64,000 bases of DNA from Athripsodes cinereus (Eukaryota > Arthropoda > Insecta > Trichoptera > Leptoceridae): the NCBI GenBank assembly GCA_947579605.1, contig OX388329.1:62001-126000 (forward strand), written 5' to 3'. Positions 35,790 through 48,708 of the stretch are shown here, in pieces. The position numbers were made by a program, and so were the translations under genes. The number at the start of each line of letters is the position of its first letter. The stretch's first letter is position 1. Under the pieces are notes generated by a model. The model was not told where the DNA came from and made no database searches. It saw nothing but the letters and a program-made list of their open reading frames with translations.

Positions 35790-36576
35790 AAAATCCCATA
35801 TTTTCGTCATTTCATAATTGAACTGTCAAACGTATTCATCAAATCATCTCATAACGAAAGATCTGTCAAAAAAATCTTAGAAAATTTTGATCAAAATCGG
35901 TGAAAAAACCCATAAAATAGATAAACCCATCAAATAATCACATTGAGGATGATCTGTCAACAAATTCATAAGAAAATTTCGATCCCAATCGGACAAAACC
36001 CATATAATGACGATTACCTATATGAGTTTGTCCGTTTATCATGTTTGAACTGTCAAATATAATCACAAAATTAGCACCTCATGGTAGATCTGTAAAAATA
36101 TTATATCGATAATTTTGCCCAAAATCTATTTTAAAACCAATGAACTGTCAAAATATATTCAAAAAATAATTAATTGTAGAGCTGTCAAAAAATTTGATAA
36201 AAACCGTTTAAAATCCATAATTATTATTGTCTTTTCATGATTAAATTGTCAAACATATTCATCACATCATCACATCATGGTTGATCTGTCAAAAATATTA
36301 TAATAAACTAAACTTTATTTTATCGACTGACGGTTCTTCGTGGAAGTTCATATTAATAATTTATACTGTCATAAAATCATCAATTGATGGTAGATGTGTC
36401 AAAAAATTACTGAAGAAATAGTGATAAAAACGATCGACAATCCCATATTATCTCATTTCGTGACTGAACTGTAGACAGTTTGTAAGTTTGTCTTGTAAGT
36501 TTGAATTTATTCATCAAATTATCTCATAACGAAAGATCTGTCAAAAATATTATCAGAAAATTTTGATCAAAATCGG

Positions 36577-37085
36577 TTTAAGTGGGGGAGTGTAAGATAT
36601 AGACATCTGTGGGAAGTTGTATTAAACTAAATTATATTAAACTAAATTATGATTTAATGGTAGTCACATCGGTGGTATTAATTACTCATTACTTTATGTT
36701 ATATAGGACAGATTTCTCTTATATATATGGAGGTTGTAGGATCTTTCTGGAAGTGGTGTTGTTGTATATTTTGGTTATTTGTGATAAGAGAGAGGAGGTT
36801 AAAAGTTTATATATAGACGAGGTGTTGCTTTGAGGAGGAATTCAAGTTCCCTCTCTCGGTTCGTTAATACCTATTGTAAAGTGTATCTTTTAAGTTGTGC
36901 TAGAACTTACCTGTAAATAGTTTTTTTACCTTCGTGAATATAGTGTTTAAACGAGGTTCGAGTTTTAATGCTAAACCCACATCCCCTTAGTAGCAGAACC
37001 AAAACTTTCAAGGGATCTGAAGATTGGAGCAGTGTGTGGCCCCAAATCCACACACCATCTAACAAGAGATATTACATGGCATAAA
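36577..37085 (+). mobile_element. LTR-retrotransposon remnant (copia-like LTR) in the satellite
   Basis: Unrelated to satellite text on both sides. AGTGGGGGAG (36581-36590) then TGTAAGATATAG looks like PPT plus LTR start. A TATA-like TTTATATATAGACG lies near 36805. ACCCACA at 36981 may be the LTR end, and TAGTAGCAGAACCA just after resembles a copia-type primer site. No ORF. Boundaries inferred. Confidence 0.45.
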
Positions 37086-37267
37086 ACATAAAACATAACA
37101 TAAAATTGTTATAATTTCGTGACTATGTATGAAATATATTCATCAAATAATCGCATTGAGGACGATCTGTTAAAAATTCATAAGAAATTTTTTTATCTAA
37201 TTCTGACAAAACCCAAATATTAATGATTATATGGGATTTGTCGGTTTATCATGTTTGAAGTGTCTAA

Positions 37268-37705
37268 TATAGGCTGTCTCAAAATTAACGCAAGATTTGA
37301 ATTTGTTGGCAACCCTAAAACCAAAACAGTTTAACAGCTGAGAGTTTAGGGTTAGTAAAAATCGAAGCCTTATGACCATGAACAGCGAAAAGAGTTCGTG
37401 AAATGGATTATCAATCATCAACAAGTGGATGCTGATCTTTCGAGCAAAATAATCGTAAGCGATGAAGCACATTTTCACCTCGATGGCTTTTTTAATCGCC
37501 AAAATTGCCGTGTTTGAGATTCGGAGAACCCAAGTATGATTGGCGAACAACAAATGCACCCACAACGTGTTACTGTTTGGTGCCGATTTTGGGTTTTATT
37601 GGACCATACATTTTGGAAAATGAGGCTGGTCAAGCAGCAACTGTTACTTGTGCTCGATATCGCGACATTATAACACAGTTCTTTAACCGTTTAAACCGTT
37701 AAAAA
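37268..37705 (+). pseudogene. Tc1/mariner-superfamily transposase remnant
   Basis: The frame at 37430-37560 reads S-D-E-A-H-F-H-L-D-G-F, then N-R-Q-N-C-R-V and a stop, then M-H-P-Q-R-V-T-V-W-C: the DDE_3-type catalytic Asp region of IS630/Tc1/mariner transposases. A second frame continues I-G-P-Y-I-L-E-N-E-A-G-Q-A, so there is at least one stop and one frameshift. The left end, GGCTGTCTCAAAATTAACGC at 37273, looks like a terminal repeat. N-terminal DNA-binding domain and third acidic residue are missing. Confidence 0.75.
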
Positions 37706-38504
37706 ACCGTTTAAAATCCATATAATTGTCTTTTCATGATTAAATTGTCAAACATATTCATCACATCATCACATCATAACCATCAACCGATCTGTCAAAA
37801 ATATTATAATAAAATAAACTTTATTTTATCGACCGACGGTTCTTGGTGGAAGTTCATATTAATAATTTATACTGTCATAAAATCATCAATTGATGGTAGA
37901 TCTGTCCAAAAATTACTGAAGAAATAGTGATAAAAACGATCGACAATCCCATATTATCGTCATTTCGTGACTGAACTGTCAAACTTATTCATCAAATTAT
38001 CTCAAAACGAGGGATCTATCAAAAATATTCTCAGAAAATTTTGATCAAAATCGGTGAAACAACCCATAAAATTGTTATAATTTCGTGACTGAGCTATGTA
38101 TTATACATATTCATCAAATAATCGCATTGAGGACGATCTGTCAAAAATTCATAAGAAAAATTCGATCCCAATCGGACACAACCCATATAATGACGATTAC
38201 CTATATGAGTTTGTCCGTTTATCATGTTTGAACTGTCAAATATAATCACAAAATTAGCACCTCATGGTAGATCTGTAAAAATATTACATCGATAATTTGC
38301 CCAAAATCTATTTTAAAACCAATGAACTGTCAAAATATATTCAAAACATAATTAATTGTGGAGCTGTCAAAAAATTAGATAAAAACCGTTTAAAATCCAT
38401 ATAATTGTCTTTTCATGATTAAATTGTCAAACATATTCATCACATCATCACATCATAACCATCAACCGATCTGTCAAAAATATTATAATAATATTTTAAC
38501 GTAA

Positions 38505-38759
38505 CGTCGTTGCATATTCAAAAAGGGACATGTGAATTCATAAATGTTTTGACATTTCCAGAATAAACTGCTCATAATGACATCATAACCATTTTATAAA
38601 GTGATTCTTAGTATAATATTAAAATTCAATACTTAAAGAATAATATCACATGCCAATAAAAAGTCCAAACTACAATTTTATTGCCTTAATGAACAGTTTT
38701 AAAAGAGTATGCCCAAATAAAAATGTGCGCATATGTCTCTTTTTGAATATGCAACAACG
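38505..38759. mobile_element. MITE with ~30-bp terminal inverted repeats
   Basis: Left CGTCGTTGCATATTCAAAAA GGGACATGTG pairs with right ATATGTCTCT TTTTGAATATGCAACAACG. Non-coding, about 255 bp, inserted in satellite DNA. Target duplication not clear; superfamily undetermined. Confidence 0.7.
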
Positions 38760-41700
38760 ATAAACTTTATTTTATCGACCGACGGTTCTTGGTGGAAGTT
38801 CATATTAATAATTTATACTGTCATAAAATCATCAATTGATGGTAGATCTGTCCAAAAATTACTGAAGAAATAGTTATAAAAACGATCGACAATCCCATAT
38901 TATCGTCATTTCGTGACTGAACTGTCAAATTTATTCATCAAATTATCTCATAACGAGCGATCTGTCAAAAATATTCTCAGAAAATTTTGATCAAAATCGG
39001 AGAAAAAACCCATATAATCGATATAATTTCATGACTGGTCTGTCAAACATATTCATCAAATCATCACATTATGGACGAACTGTCATCAAATTAATAAGAA
39101 AATTTAGATCTAAATCCGAAAAAAACCATACATTACGACTATATGGGTTTGTCCGTTTATCATGTTTGACCTGTCAAATACAATCACAAAATCAGCACCT
39201 CATGGTAGACCTGTCAAAATATTAAAATAAACATTTTTGCCAAAATTATCAAAAATCTATGTTATCGACAGATCATGATTGAACTATCAAAATGTAATTT
39301 CAAAACCTTCAATTGATGGTAGACCTGTCAAAAATATATATAAAAAATGTGATGAAGACCGATAAATACTTTAAAACATGAGTGACCTGTCAAATGTATT
39401 CATAAAATCATCACACCATTCACAAAATCATAATCACCTGTCAAAAATATGATACCTAAATTTTTGATCAAAAACCAAGAAATAGTCATATCACGATAGA
39501 ACTCTCAAAAGATATTCATTAAATCATCAATTGATGGTAGACCTGTCAAATATGTTTATTATATATTCGTCATTTCATAACTGAACTGTCAAACGTATTC
39601 ATCAAATCATCACATAACGAAAGATCTGTCAAAAATAAATCTCAGATAATTTTGATCAACATCTATCGAAAACCAATAAAATCGTCAATTAGTTATTATT
39701 TTAATATTTTTCCATGATTGAACTGTCAAAATATATTCATTAAATCATCAATTGATGGTAGACCTGTCAAAAATATTATTGTTGAAATTGTGATAAAAAT
39801 GATCTAAAATCCCATATTTTCGTCATTCCATAATTGAACTATCAAACGAACTCATCAAATCATCACATAATGAAAGATCTGTCAAAAAAAATCCTTGATG
39901 AAAATTTTGATCAAAATTTTGATGAAAACCGATTAATTCTTTAAAACATGAGTGAACTGTCAAATGTATTAATAAAATCATCACATCTTTCATAACATCA
40001 TCATCACCTGTCTAAAATATGATACCAAATTTTTTTTATCAAAAACCAAAAAATCGTCAAATCATGATAGAACTGTCAAAATATATTCATTAAATCATCA
40101 ATTGATGATTGATCTGTCAAAATAAGTTATCATATTTTCGTCTTTTCTTGGCTGAACTCTCAAACGTATTCATCAAATCATCACATATCGAATGATCTGT
40201 CAAAAAATTCTTAGAAAATTTTGATCAAAATCGGTGAAAAAACCCATAAAATAGATATCATCGTGACTGAGCTATCAAACATATTCATCAAATAATCACA
40301 ATTAGGATGATCTGTCAACAAATTCATAAGGAAATTTCGATACCATATGAGTTTGTCCGTTTATCATGTTTGAACTGTCAAATATAATCACAAAATTAGC
40401 ACCTCATGGTAGATCTGTAAAAATATTATATCGATAATTTTGCCCAAAATCTATTTTAAAACCAATGTTTTCGACAGATTATGATTGAACTGTCAAAATA
40501 TATTCAAAAAATAATTAATTGTGGAGCTGTCAAAAATTTGATAAAAACCGTTTAAATTCCATATTCATCTTTTCATGATTAAATTGTCAAACATATTCAT
40601 CAAATCATCACATCATGGTTGATCTGTCAAAAATATTATAATAAACTAAACTTTAATTTATCGACCGACGGTTCTTGATGGAAGTTCATATTAATAATTT
40701 ATACTGTCATAAAATCATCAATTGATGGTAGATCTGTCAAAAAATTACTGAAGAAATAGTGATAAAAACGATCGACAATCCCATATTACCGTCATTTCGT
40801 GACTGAACTGTCAAACTTAATCATCAAATGATTTCATAACGAAAGACCTGTCAAAAAAATTGTCCGCAAATTTTGATCAAAATCGGTGAAACAACCCATA
40901 AAATTGTATAATTTCGTGACTGAGCTATGTATTAAACATATTCATCAAATAGTCGCATTGAGGACGATCTGTAAAGAATTCATAAGAAAAATTTTGATCT
41001 ATTTCTGACAAAACCTAAATATTAATGATTTTATGGGCTTTGTCGGTTTATCATGTTTGAACTGTCAAATATAATCACAAAATCAGCACCTCATGGTAGA
41101 CCTGTCAAAATTTTAAAACAAACATTTTTGCCAAAGTCTTTGTTGACGATAGATCATGATTGAACTGTCCAAATATATTACAAAACCTTCAATTGATGGT
41201 AGTGCTGTCAAAAATATATATAAAAAATGTGATGAAGACCGATAAATTCTTTAAAACATGAGTGACCTGTCAAATGTATTCATAAAATCATCACACCATT
41301 CACAAAATCATAATCACCTGTCAAAAATATGATACCTAAATTTTTGATCAAAAACCAAGAAATAGTCATATCACGATAGAACTCTCAAAATATATTCATC
41401 AAATCATCAATTGATGGTAGACCTGTCAAATATGTTTATTATATATTCGTCATTTCATAACTGAACTGTCAAACGTATTCATCAAATCATCACATAACGA
41501 AAGATCTGTCAAAAATAAATCTCAGATAATTTTGATCAACATCTATCGAAAACCAATAAAATCGTCATTTAGTTATTATTTTAATATTTTTCCATGATTG
41601 AACTGTCAAAATATATTCATTAAATCATCAATTGATGATTGATCTGTCAAAATAAGTTATCATATTTTCGTCTTTTCTTGGCTGAACTCTCAAACGTATT

Positions 41701-44700
41701 CATCAAATCATCACATATCGAATGATCTGTCAAAAAATTCTTAGAAAATTTTGATCAAAATCGGTGAAAACCCCATTAAATATCTATCATCGTGACTGAG
41801 CTATCAAAAATATTCATCAAATAATCACATTAAGGATGATCTGTCAACAAAATTTATAAGAAAATTTTGATCCCAATCGGACAAAACCCATATAATGACG
41901 ATTACCTATATGAGTTTGTCCGTTTATCATGTTTGAACTGTCAAATATAATCACAAAATTAGCACCTCATGGTAAGTAGATCTGTAAAAATATTATATCG
42001 ATAATTTTGCCCAAAATCTATTTTAAAACCAATGTTTTCGACAGATTATGATTGAACTGTCAAAATATATTCAAAAAATAATTAATTGTGGAGCTGTCAA
42101 AAATTTGATAAAAACCGTTTAAATTCCATATTCATCTTTTCATGATTAAATTGTCAAACATATTCATCAAATCATCACATCATGGTTGATCTGTCAAAAA
42201 TATTATAATAAACTAAACTTTAATTTATCGACCGACGGTTCTTGATGGAAGTTCATATTAATAATTTATACTGTCATAAAATCATCAATTGATGGTAGAT
42301 CTGTCAAAAAATTACTGAAGAAATAGTGATAAAAACGATCGACAATCCCATATTACCGTCATTTCGTGACTGAACTGTCAAACTTAATCATCAAATGATT
42401 TCATAACGAAAGACCTGTCAAAAAAATTGACCGCAAATTTTGATCAAAATCGGTGAAACAACCCATAAAATTGTATAATTTCGTGACTGAGCTATGTATT
42501 AAACATATTCATCAAATAATCGCATTGAGGACGATCTGTAAAGAATTCATAAGAAAAATTTTGATCTATTTCTGACAAAACCTAAATATTAATGATTATA
42601 TGGGCTTTGTCGGTTTATCATGTTTGAACTGTCAAATATAATCACAAAATCAGCACAAATCATGGTAGACCTGTCAAAATTTTAAAACAAACATTTTTGC
42701 CAAAGTCTTTGTTGACGATAGATCATGATTGAACTGTCCAAATATATTACAAAACCTTCAATTGATGGTAGTGCTGTCAAAAATATATATAAAAAATGTG
42801 ATGAAGACCGATAAATTCTTTAAAACATGAGTGACCTGTCAAATGTATTCATAAAATCATCACACCATTCACAAAATCATAATCACCTGTCAAAAATATG
42901 ATACCTAAATTTTTGATCAAAAACCAAGAAATAGTCATATCACGATAGAACTCTCAAAACATATTCATTAAATCATCACATTATGGACGAACTGTCATCA
43001 AATTAATAAGATAATTTAGATCTAAATCCGACAAAAACCATATAATGACGATTATATGGGTTTGTCCGTTTATCATGTTATAATTTCAAGACTGAGCTGT
43101 CAAACGTATAAATGATTATTTATCAATTTAAATAATTTAAATTAACATTTAAATAATCACATTGTTGACAATCTGTCAACAATTTCATGAGATAATTTCG
43201 ATCTCAATCGGACAAAACCCATATTTTGTTCAAAATCTATCGAAAACTAACAAAATCGTAAATCATGATTAAACTGTCAAAATATATTCATTAAATCATC
43301 AATTGATGGTAGACCTGTCATAAATATTATTGTTGAAATTGTGATAAAAATGATCTTAAATCCCATATTTTCGTCATATCATGATTGAACTGTCAAACGT
43401 ACTCATCAAATCATCACATAATGGAAGATCTGTCAAAAAAAATCCTAGAAAATTTTGATCAAAATCGGTGAAAAAACCCTTATAATCGATATAATTTCAT
43501 GACTGGTCTGTCAAACATATTCATCAAATCATCACATTATGGACGAACTGTCATCAAATTAATAAGAAAATTTAGATCTAAATCCGACAAAAACCATACA
43601 TTACGATTATATGGCTTTGTCCGTTTATCATGTTTGACCTGTCAAATACAATCACAAAATCAGCACCTCATGGTAGACCTGTCAAAATATTCAAACAAAC
43701 ATTTTTGCCAAAAACTTTGTTGACGATAGATCATGATTGAACTGTCCAAATATAATTACAAAACCTTCAATTGATGGTACACCTGAGATGAAAACCGATA
43801 AATTCTTTAAATCATGAGTGAACTGTCAAATGCATTAATAAAATCATCACATCTTTCATAACATCATCATCACCTGTCAAAAGTACGATACAAATTTTTT
43901 TTATCGAAAACCAAATAATCGTCAAATCATGATAGAACTGTCAAAATATATTCATTAAATCATCAATTGATGGTTGATCTGTCAAATTAAGTTATCATAT
44001 TTTCGTCTTTTCTTGGCTGAACTCTGAAACGTATTCATCAAATCATCACATATCGAATGATCTGTCAAAAAATTCTTAGAAAATTTTGATCAAAATCGGT
44101 GAAAAAACCCATAAAATAGATATCATCGTGACTGAGCTATCAAACATATTCATCAAATAATCACAATTAGGATGATCTGTCAACAAATTCATAAGGAAAT
44201 TTCGATACCATATGAGTTTGTCCGTTTATCATGTTTGAACTGTCAAATATAATCACAAAATTAGCACCTCATGGTAGATCTGTAAAAATATTATATCGAT
44301 AATTTTGCCCAAAATCTATTTTAAAACCAATGTTTTCGACAGATTATGATTGAACTGTCAAAATATATTCAAAAAATAATTAATTGTGGAGCTGTCAAAA
44401 AATTTGATAAAAACCGTTTAAAATCCATATTCATCTTTTCATGATTAAATTGTCAAACATATTCATCAAATCATCACATCATGGTTGATCTGTCAAAAAT
44501 ATTATAATAAACTAAACTTTAATTTATCGACCGACGGTTCTTGATGGAAGTTCATATTAATAATTTATACTGTCATAAAATCATCAATTGATGGTAGATC
44601 TGTCAAAAAATTACTGAAGAAATAGTGATAAAAACGATCGACAATCCCATATTACCGTCATTTCGTGACTGAACTGTCAAACTTATTCATCAAATCTAAT

Positions 44701-46017
44701 ATATAAAAGGAAGTCGTGTGTGTTACAACACTTATAACTCAAGAATGGCTGTACCGATTTGAATGATCTCTGATTTGTTGGATTCTTCTCCGCCCGGAAT
44801 AAACTATAGGCTATTAAAACATCTTACAATTTCACGGGAAGAAACAATATGAAGAAAATTATTCACGCCATACATTTTTAATTTCAAAAATAAAAACAAT
44901 ATGGAGAGTTATGGCGCTATTAGCGCCCCCACGTCGCCTGTTGCATTGTGCTAAAATAATCCGTAGGTTCTGCTATATTAAGAACCAAATTACTATAACT
45001 AATATGAACGAAATGTGTACTAATATTTGTTTACTAAAATTCGGTTGTTACATGGCAATAGGTTGTATCTCACTAAAACATAATTTTACAGGAGAGCAAA
45101 AACAAAGTTTGCAAAAGAGATATTTCAGCCAAATTTCGAGAATTTAGATATCAAAATGAAGGTAATTATTATTTCTACAAGATAGATGTAACATTCTCTT
45201 AATAATTTCTTCTACAAGATGTATGTAACATTCACTAAATAATTTCTTGCAGTTTAAAAATATTTGAGTTTTTTTGCCATGTTGATGAAAACATGTCAAT
45301 GAGTTACGTCTTTTCTCTCTTTATTCTGACTATAAAGAGACATATCCTTTTGCCACATCAAATATTACACTATTTTGAGCATTTTATGGACAACAACAAC
45401 ATTAACAAACTTGAAAACGCAAAAAATGCGAGATACAACCTATTGCCATGTAACTACCGAATTATTCGACTAATATTTATGTATCGATAGATCTTCTGTC
45501 ACATAAATGTGGACGTGCACAGATTATATTTGAAATTGTATTTTATTTTTGCAGATGGAAAATTATTATTGAACCAAAAATTGTGCTATTAAAGATGAAA
45601 ATAAGAATGTGTTCATGTAGGTAGTTCTGATGCAAGATTGTGTAGTGAAATTTGCAGACAGAGAAGAAAAATTACGAAGAAAATTATTTACGCCATACAT
45701 TTTTAATTTCAATAAAAAATGCAATATGGAGAATTATACAAAATCAACAAGTTTTTTTTATAGATTGGCCTATTTATATGATAATTTTTCTATACATTCT
45801 CAAATTAGAATCGTTATCCATACAATTTAACATCTGTAGTTCTGATATTTCAATTTTTAAAAAATCATGGAAAGAATTTTTATAAATTTTAAATGAATAG
45901 GTAAAATCTACCTGAAAAAAAAATTAGTACCTACATAATTATATTACGTACTGTAGATAATTTATAAACAAATCTGAGTTAAGTATAATTGTTCAACATA
46001 AATTGTTCATGTCGGCC

Positions 46018-46250
46018 GGTGTGGCGCGGAGCTCTTTCCTTTGAGTCACGAGGTCCCGGGTTCGATTCCCGGACAGGGCAAAGTGAAGAATGACCTTTTT
46101 CAAATTGTCCTGGGTCTGGGTGTTACATATATGTGTATATAGTGCATTGTATATGTGTGTATCGTCGCGTTAGTACCCATAATCAAGATTCATCTAAGTT
46201 TGGGACTAGCTCGATGTGTGTGAATTGTCTATGTAAAAAAAAATTAATGT
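46018..46250 (+). mobile_element. tRNA-derived SINE (family B) inside the Helitron
   Basis: A-box-like TGTGGCGCGGAG and B box GGTTCGATTCC lie about 35 bases apart near the 5' end. The body ends TTTGGGACTAGCTCGATGTG ... and a run of nine A. A tRNA-unrelated body and A-tail distinguish it from a tRNA gene. Different from SINE family A. Confidence 0.7.
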
Positions 46251-46608
46251 AACTTTCGCAGTTTAGCGGCCCCACCCGTTGTCGAGTACTTTTTTTCCAT
46301 AGAAAGGGTAATATTTTTGAAACTTGAGGAAATTGTTGCCATATGTAGAATTATTTTAATTTGCCGGCAAAAAAAAATCCACTTCGAAAATTAATTTCCT
46401 AAAATTCCGTACATATTACTCGACATCGGGTGGGGCCGCTCAAGTTTCATAGTTGCGATTTTTTTTTCCTATAAAAGAATTTTCCAAAAATTTGGTGACC
46501 AAAAAATAATTCACCATATGGCAACAATTTCCTCAAGTTTCGAAAATATTACTTTTTCTATGGAAAAAAGTACTCGACAACGGGTGGGGCCGCTAAACTG
46601 CGAAAGTT
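46251..46608. mobile_element. Fold-back MITE with ~95-bp inverted repeats
   Basis: AACTTTCGCAGTTTAGCGGC at 46251 pairs with GCCGCTAAACTGCGAAAGTT ending at 46608, and the pairing continues through CCCACCCGTTGTCGAGTACT to near CATATG. A third, inverted copy of the GGTGGGGCCGC word lies centrally (46430). About 358 bp; no clear target duplication. Confidence 0.75.
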
Positions 46609-47789
46609 CCAAATGAATTATATTTTTTTACACTATACCTTCGATGACACACTTTGACAATTACGGGAGTTTGTAAAGAGATTAATAATATTAATCATTC
46701 ATAAAGTCAGTGGGAGAGGGCAGAAGATAGGGCAGGTGTCGAACATGTGTTGAAAGGCATGGTTTGGAGTGGCCAGAGGTCCTGGAAGCAGCGGTGGACA
46801 GTTATCTCTGGAGGAGATACTTAGGGGCAATGGGCCCCCGAACGAACTAGGACAAGGGGAAGAAGATGTATGTATGAAATCGTTCATTGATTCTTAGGCG
46901 GTACGAAGTTCGCCGGGCCAGCTAGTTATCTCATAACGAAAGATCTGTCAAAAATATTCTCAGAAAATTTTGATTAAAATCGGTGAAACAACCCATAAAA
47001 TTGTTATAGTTTCGTGACTGAGCTATGTATTAAACATATTCATCAAATAATCGCATTGAGGACGATCTGTCAAAAATTCATAAGAAAAATTTTGATCCAA
47101 TTCTGACTAAACCCAAATATTAATGATTATATGGGCTTTGTAAGTTTATCATGTTTGAACTGTCAAATATAATCACAAAATCAGCACCTCATGGTAGACC
47201 TGTCAAAATATAAAAAAAAAAAAACATTTTTGCCAAAATTATCAAAAATCTATGTTATCGACAGATCATGATTGAACTATCAAAATGTAATTTCAAAACC
47301 TTCAATTGATGGTAGACCTGTCAAAAATATATATAAAAAATGTGATGAAGACCGATAAATACTTTAAAACATGAGTGACCTGTCAAATGTATTCATAAAA
47401 TCATCACACCATTCACAAAATCATAATCACCTGTCAAAAATATGATACCTAAATTTTTGATCAAAAACCAAGAAATAGTCATATCACGATAGAACTCTCA
47501 AAATATATTCATTAAATCATCAATTGATGGTAGACCTGTCAAATATGTTTATTATATATTCGTCATTTCATAACTGAACTGTCAAACGTATTCATCAAAT
47601 CATCACATAACGAAAGATCTGTCAAAAAAATTCTCAGATAATTTTGATCAACATCTATCGAAAACCAATAAAGTCGTCAATTTAGTTTTTATTTTAATAT
47701 TTTTCCATGATTGAACTGTCAAAATATATTCATTAAATCATCACATTATGGACGATCTGTCATAAAATTCATAAGAAATATTCGATCTA

Positions 47790-48528
47790 AATCCACCGCC
47801 AGCCTCCTCCATTCAGAGCGTCTCTGTGCCAATTGCGTCACCTCTTTCCACGACATTCCTTGCGCTCTGATATTGTTGTCATAGGAACGGTGTATTGTGA
47901 AAGAGGGACGCCCGCGTCTACGGAACCCCTGCGGACGGAAGAACAGTGCTCTTTTTGGCCAACTTTCATTGGCCATTCTCAAAACATGTCCCAGTCAGGA
48001 CCGTCGTCTCTCTTGTATTACGGAGATTACAGGTATCTGCTGGGTGCGCCGGCGCACAGCATCATTTGTAACATGTTCATATCATCTGACATCCGAAATC
48101 CTTCTAAGACACTTGTTTTCAAAGCTTAGTATCTTCCGCTCTTGAGCCTTGGTTAAGTGCCAAGACTCGCAGCCATATAGAAGGATTGGGAACATGCGAC
48201 ATTGTGTCCTGATGCTGAGTCCAACGCCTTCCAAACTTTGTTCATGTTGTTGAAAGCCCCGCTAGCTGCTCCTATGCGGATTGGTAATTCCGACCGGAGA
48301 TCACCCTCTGGCGTTATGGTTGCTCCCAGGTACCTGAATTTACTAACCTGAGATATTTGGGAATTGCCAACCATTAGTGGGGTGTGAGTACTCGTGCATG
48401 TACTATTACATATGTACTCCGTTTTATCAGCGTTGATACGAAGGCCAAGGCGCAAAGAATTTTCATAAAGAGCATTAGCGTTGCACTGTAATCCGTCCAC
48501 AGATGTATCAAAAAGGGCTAGAGTTCGT
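47790..48528 (-). pseudogene. LINE thumb and C-terminal block
   Basis: Right of the SINE: L-A-L-F-D-T-S-V, then N-A-D-K-T-E-Y-I and F-R-Y-L-G-A-T-I-T. Then in another frame G-F-R-R-R-G-R-P-S and G-M-S-W-K-E-V-T-Q-L-A-Q-R-R-S-E-W. Standard order after YADD; frameshift around 48070-48160. Confidence 0.75.
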
Positions 48529-48708
48529 CGGTAGCCTGGAGGTAGAGTCTCGGCCTCGTGAACAAGGGGTCCGTGGTTCGATACCAGGTGCCGGCAAACT
48601 CCCCTTTCACGACACAAGCTTTTAATAGCTTACTGTGAAAGGTGTATAAGGTTGTATTTGGGTTTATAACAAAACCCAGATATATCTTTTTTAAAAAAAA
48701 AAAAAAAA
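48529..48708 (+). mobile_element. tRNA-derived SINE (family A) inside the LINE
   Basis: A-box-like TAGCCTGGAGG and B box GGTTCGATACC at the head, body with CTCCCCTTTCACGACACAAG and AAAACCCAGATATATC, then a run of about 17 A. It interrupts the LINE right after the YADD codons. Confidence 0.85.

Larger units (their letters stand above)
44695..46925 (+). mobile_element. Non-autonomous Helitron (2231 bp)
   Basis: Starts TCTAATATATAAAAGGAAG and ends with the hairpin-bearing GGCGGTACGAAGTTCGCC, then GGGCCAGCTAG. It sits exactly between A and T of the satellite word CATCAAA|TTATCTCATAACG; the uninterrupted word occurs at about 36514 and 38937, so the insertion is precise with no target duplication, as expected for Helitrons. 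No Rep or helicase frame was found. Internally it has an inverted pair (45039-45071 / 45430-45462), a direct repeat (about 44854 / 45676), a SINE and a fold-back MITE. Confidence 0.9.

Noticed and set aside
39031..43723. Two near-identical ORFs (39031-39225 and 43499-43723) that could be a small gene family
   Set aside because: Both are the same satellite block read in the same frame; the codons follow the repeat text and no domain is present.
35790..44694. Regularly spaced repeats suggesting a CRISPR-like array
   Set aside because: Spacing is uneven, the intervening sequence is itself repeated in higher-order blocks, and the context is eukaryotic. It is a satellite.
46018..46085. Possible tRNA gene (A and B boxes)
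   Set aside because: No complete cloverleaf was found, and the sequence continues into a SINE-type body with an A-tail.
46699..46887. Minus-strand ORF within the Helitron as a possible helicase remnant
   Set aside because: No helicase or Rep motif could be identified.
47833..48145. Plus-strand ORFs over the LINE 3' region
   Set aside because: Antisense to the recognisable LINE protein on the minus strand.
48540..48600. Possible tRNA gene with B box GGTTCGATACC
   Set aside because: It is the head of a SINE with other copies at 29068-29222 and 52789-52882; no acceptor stem closes.
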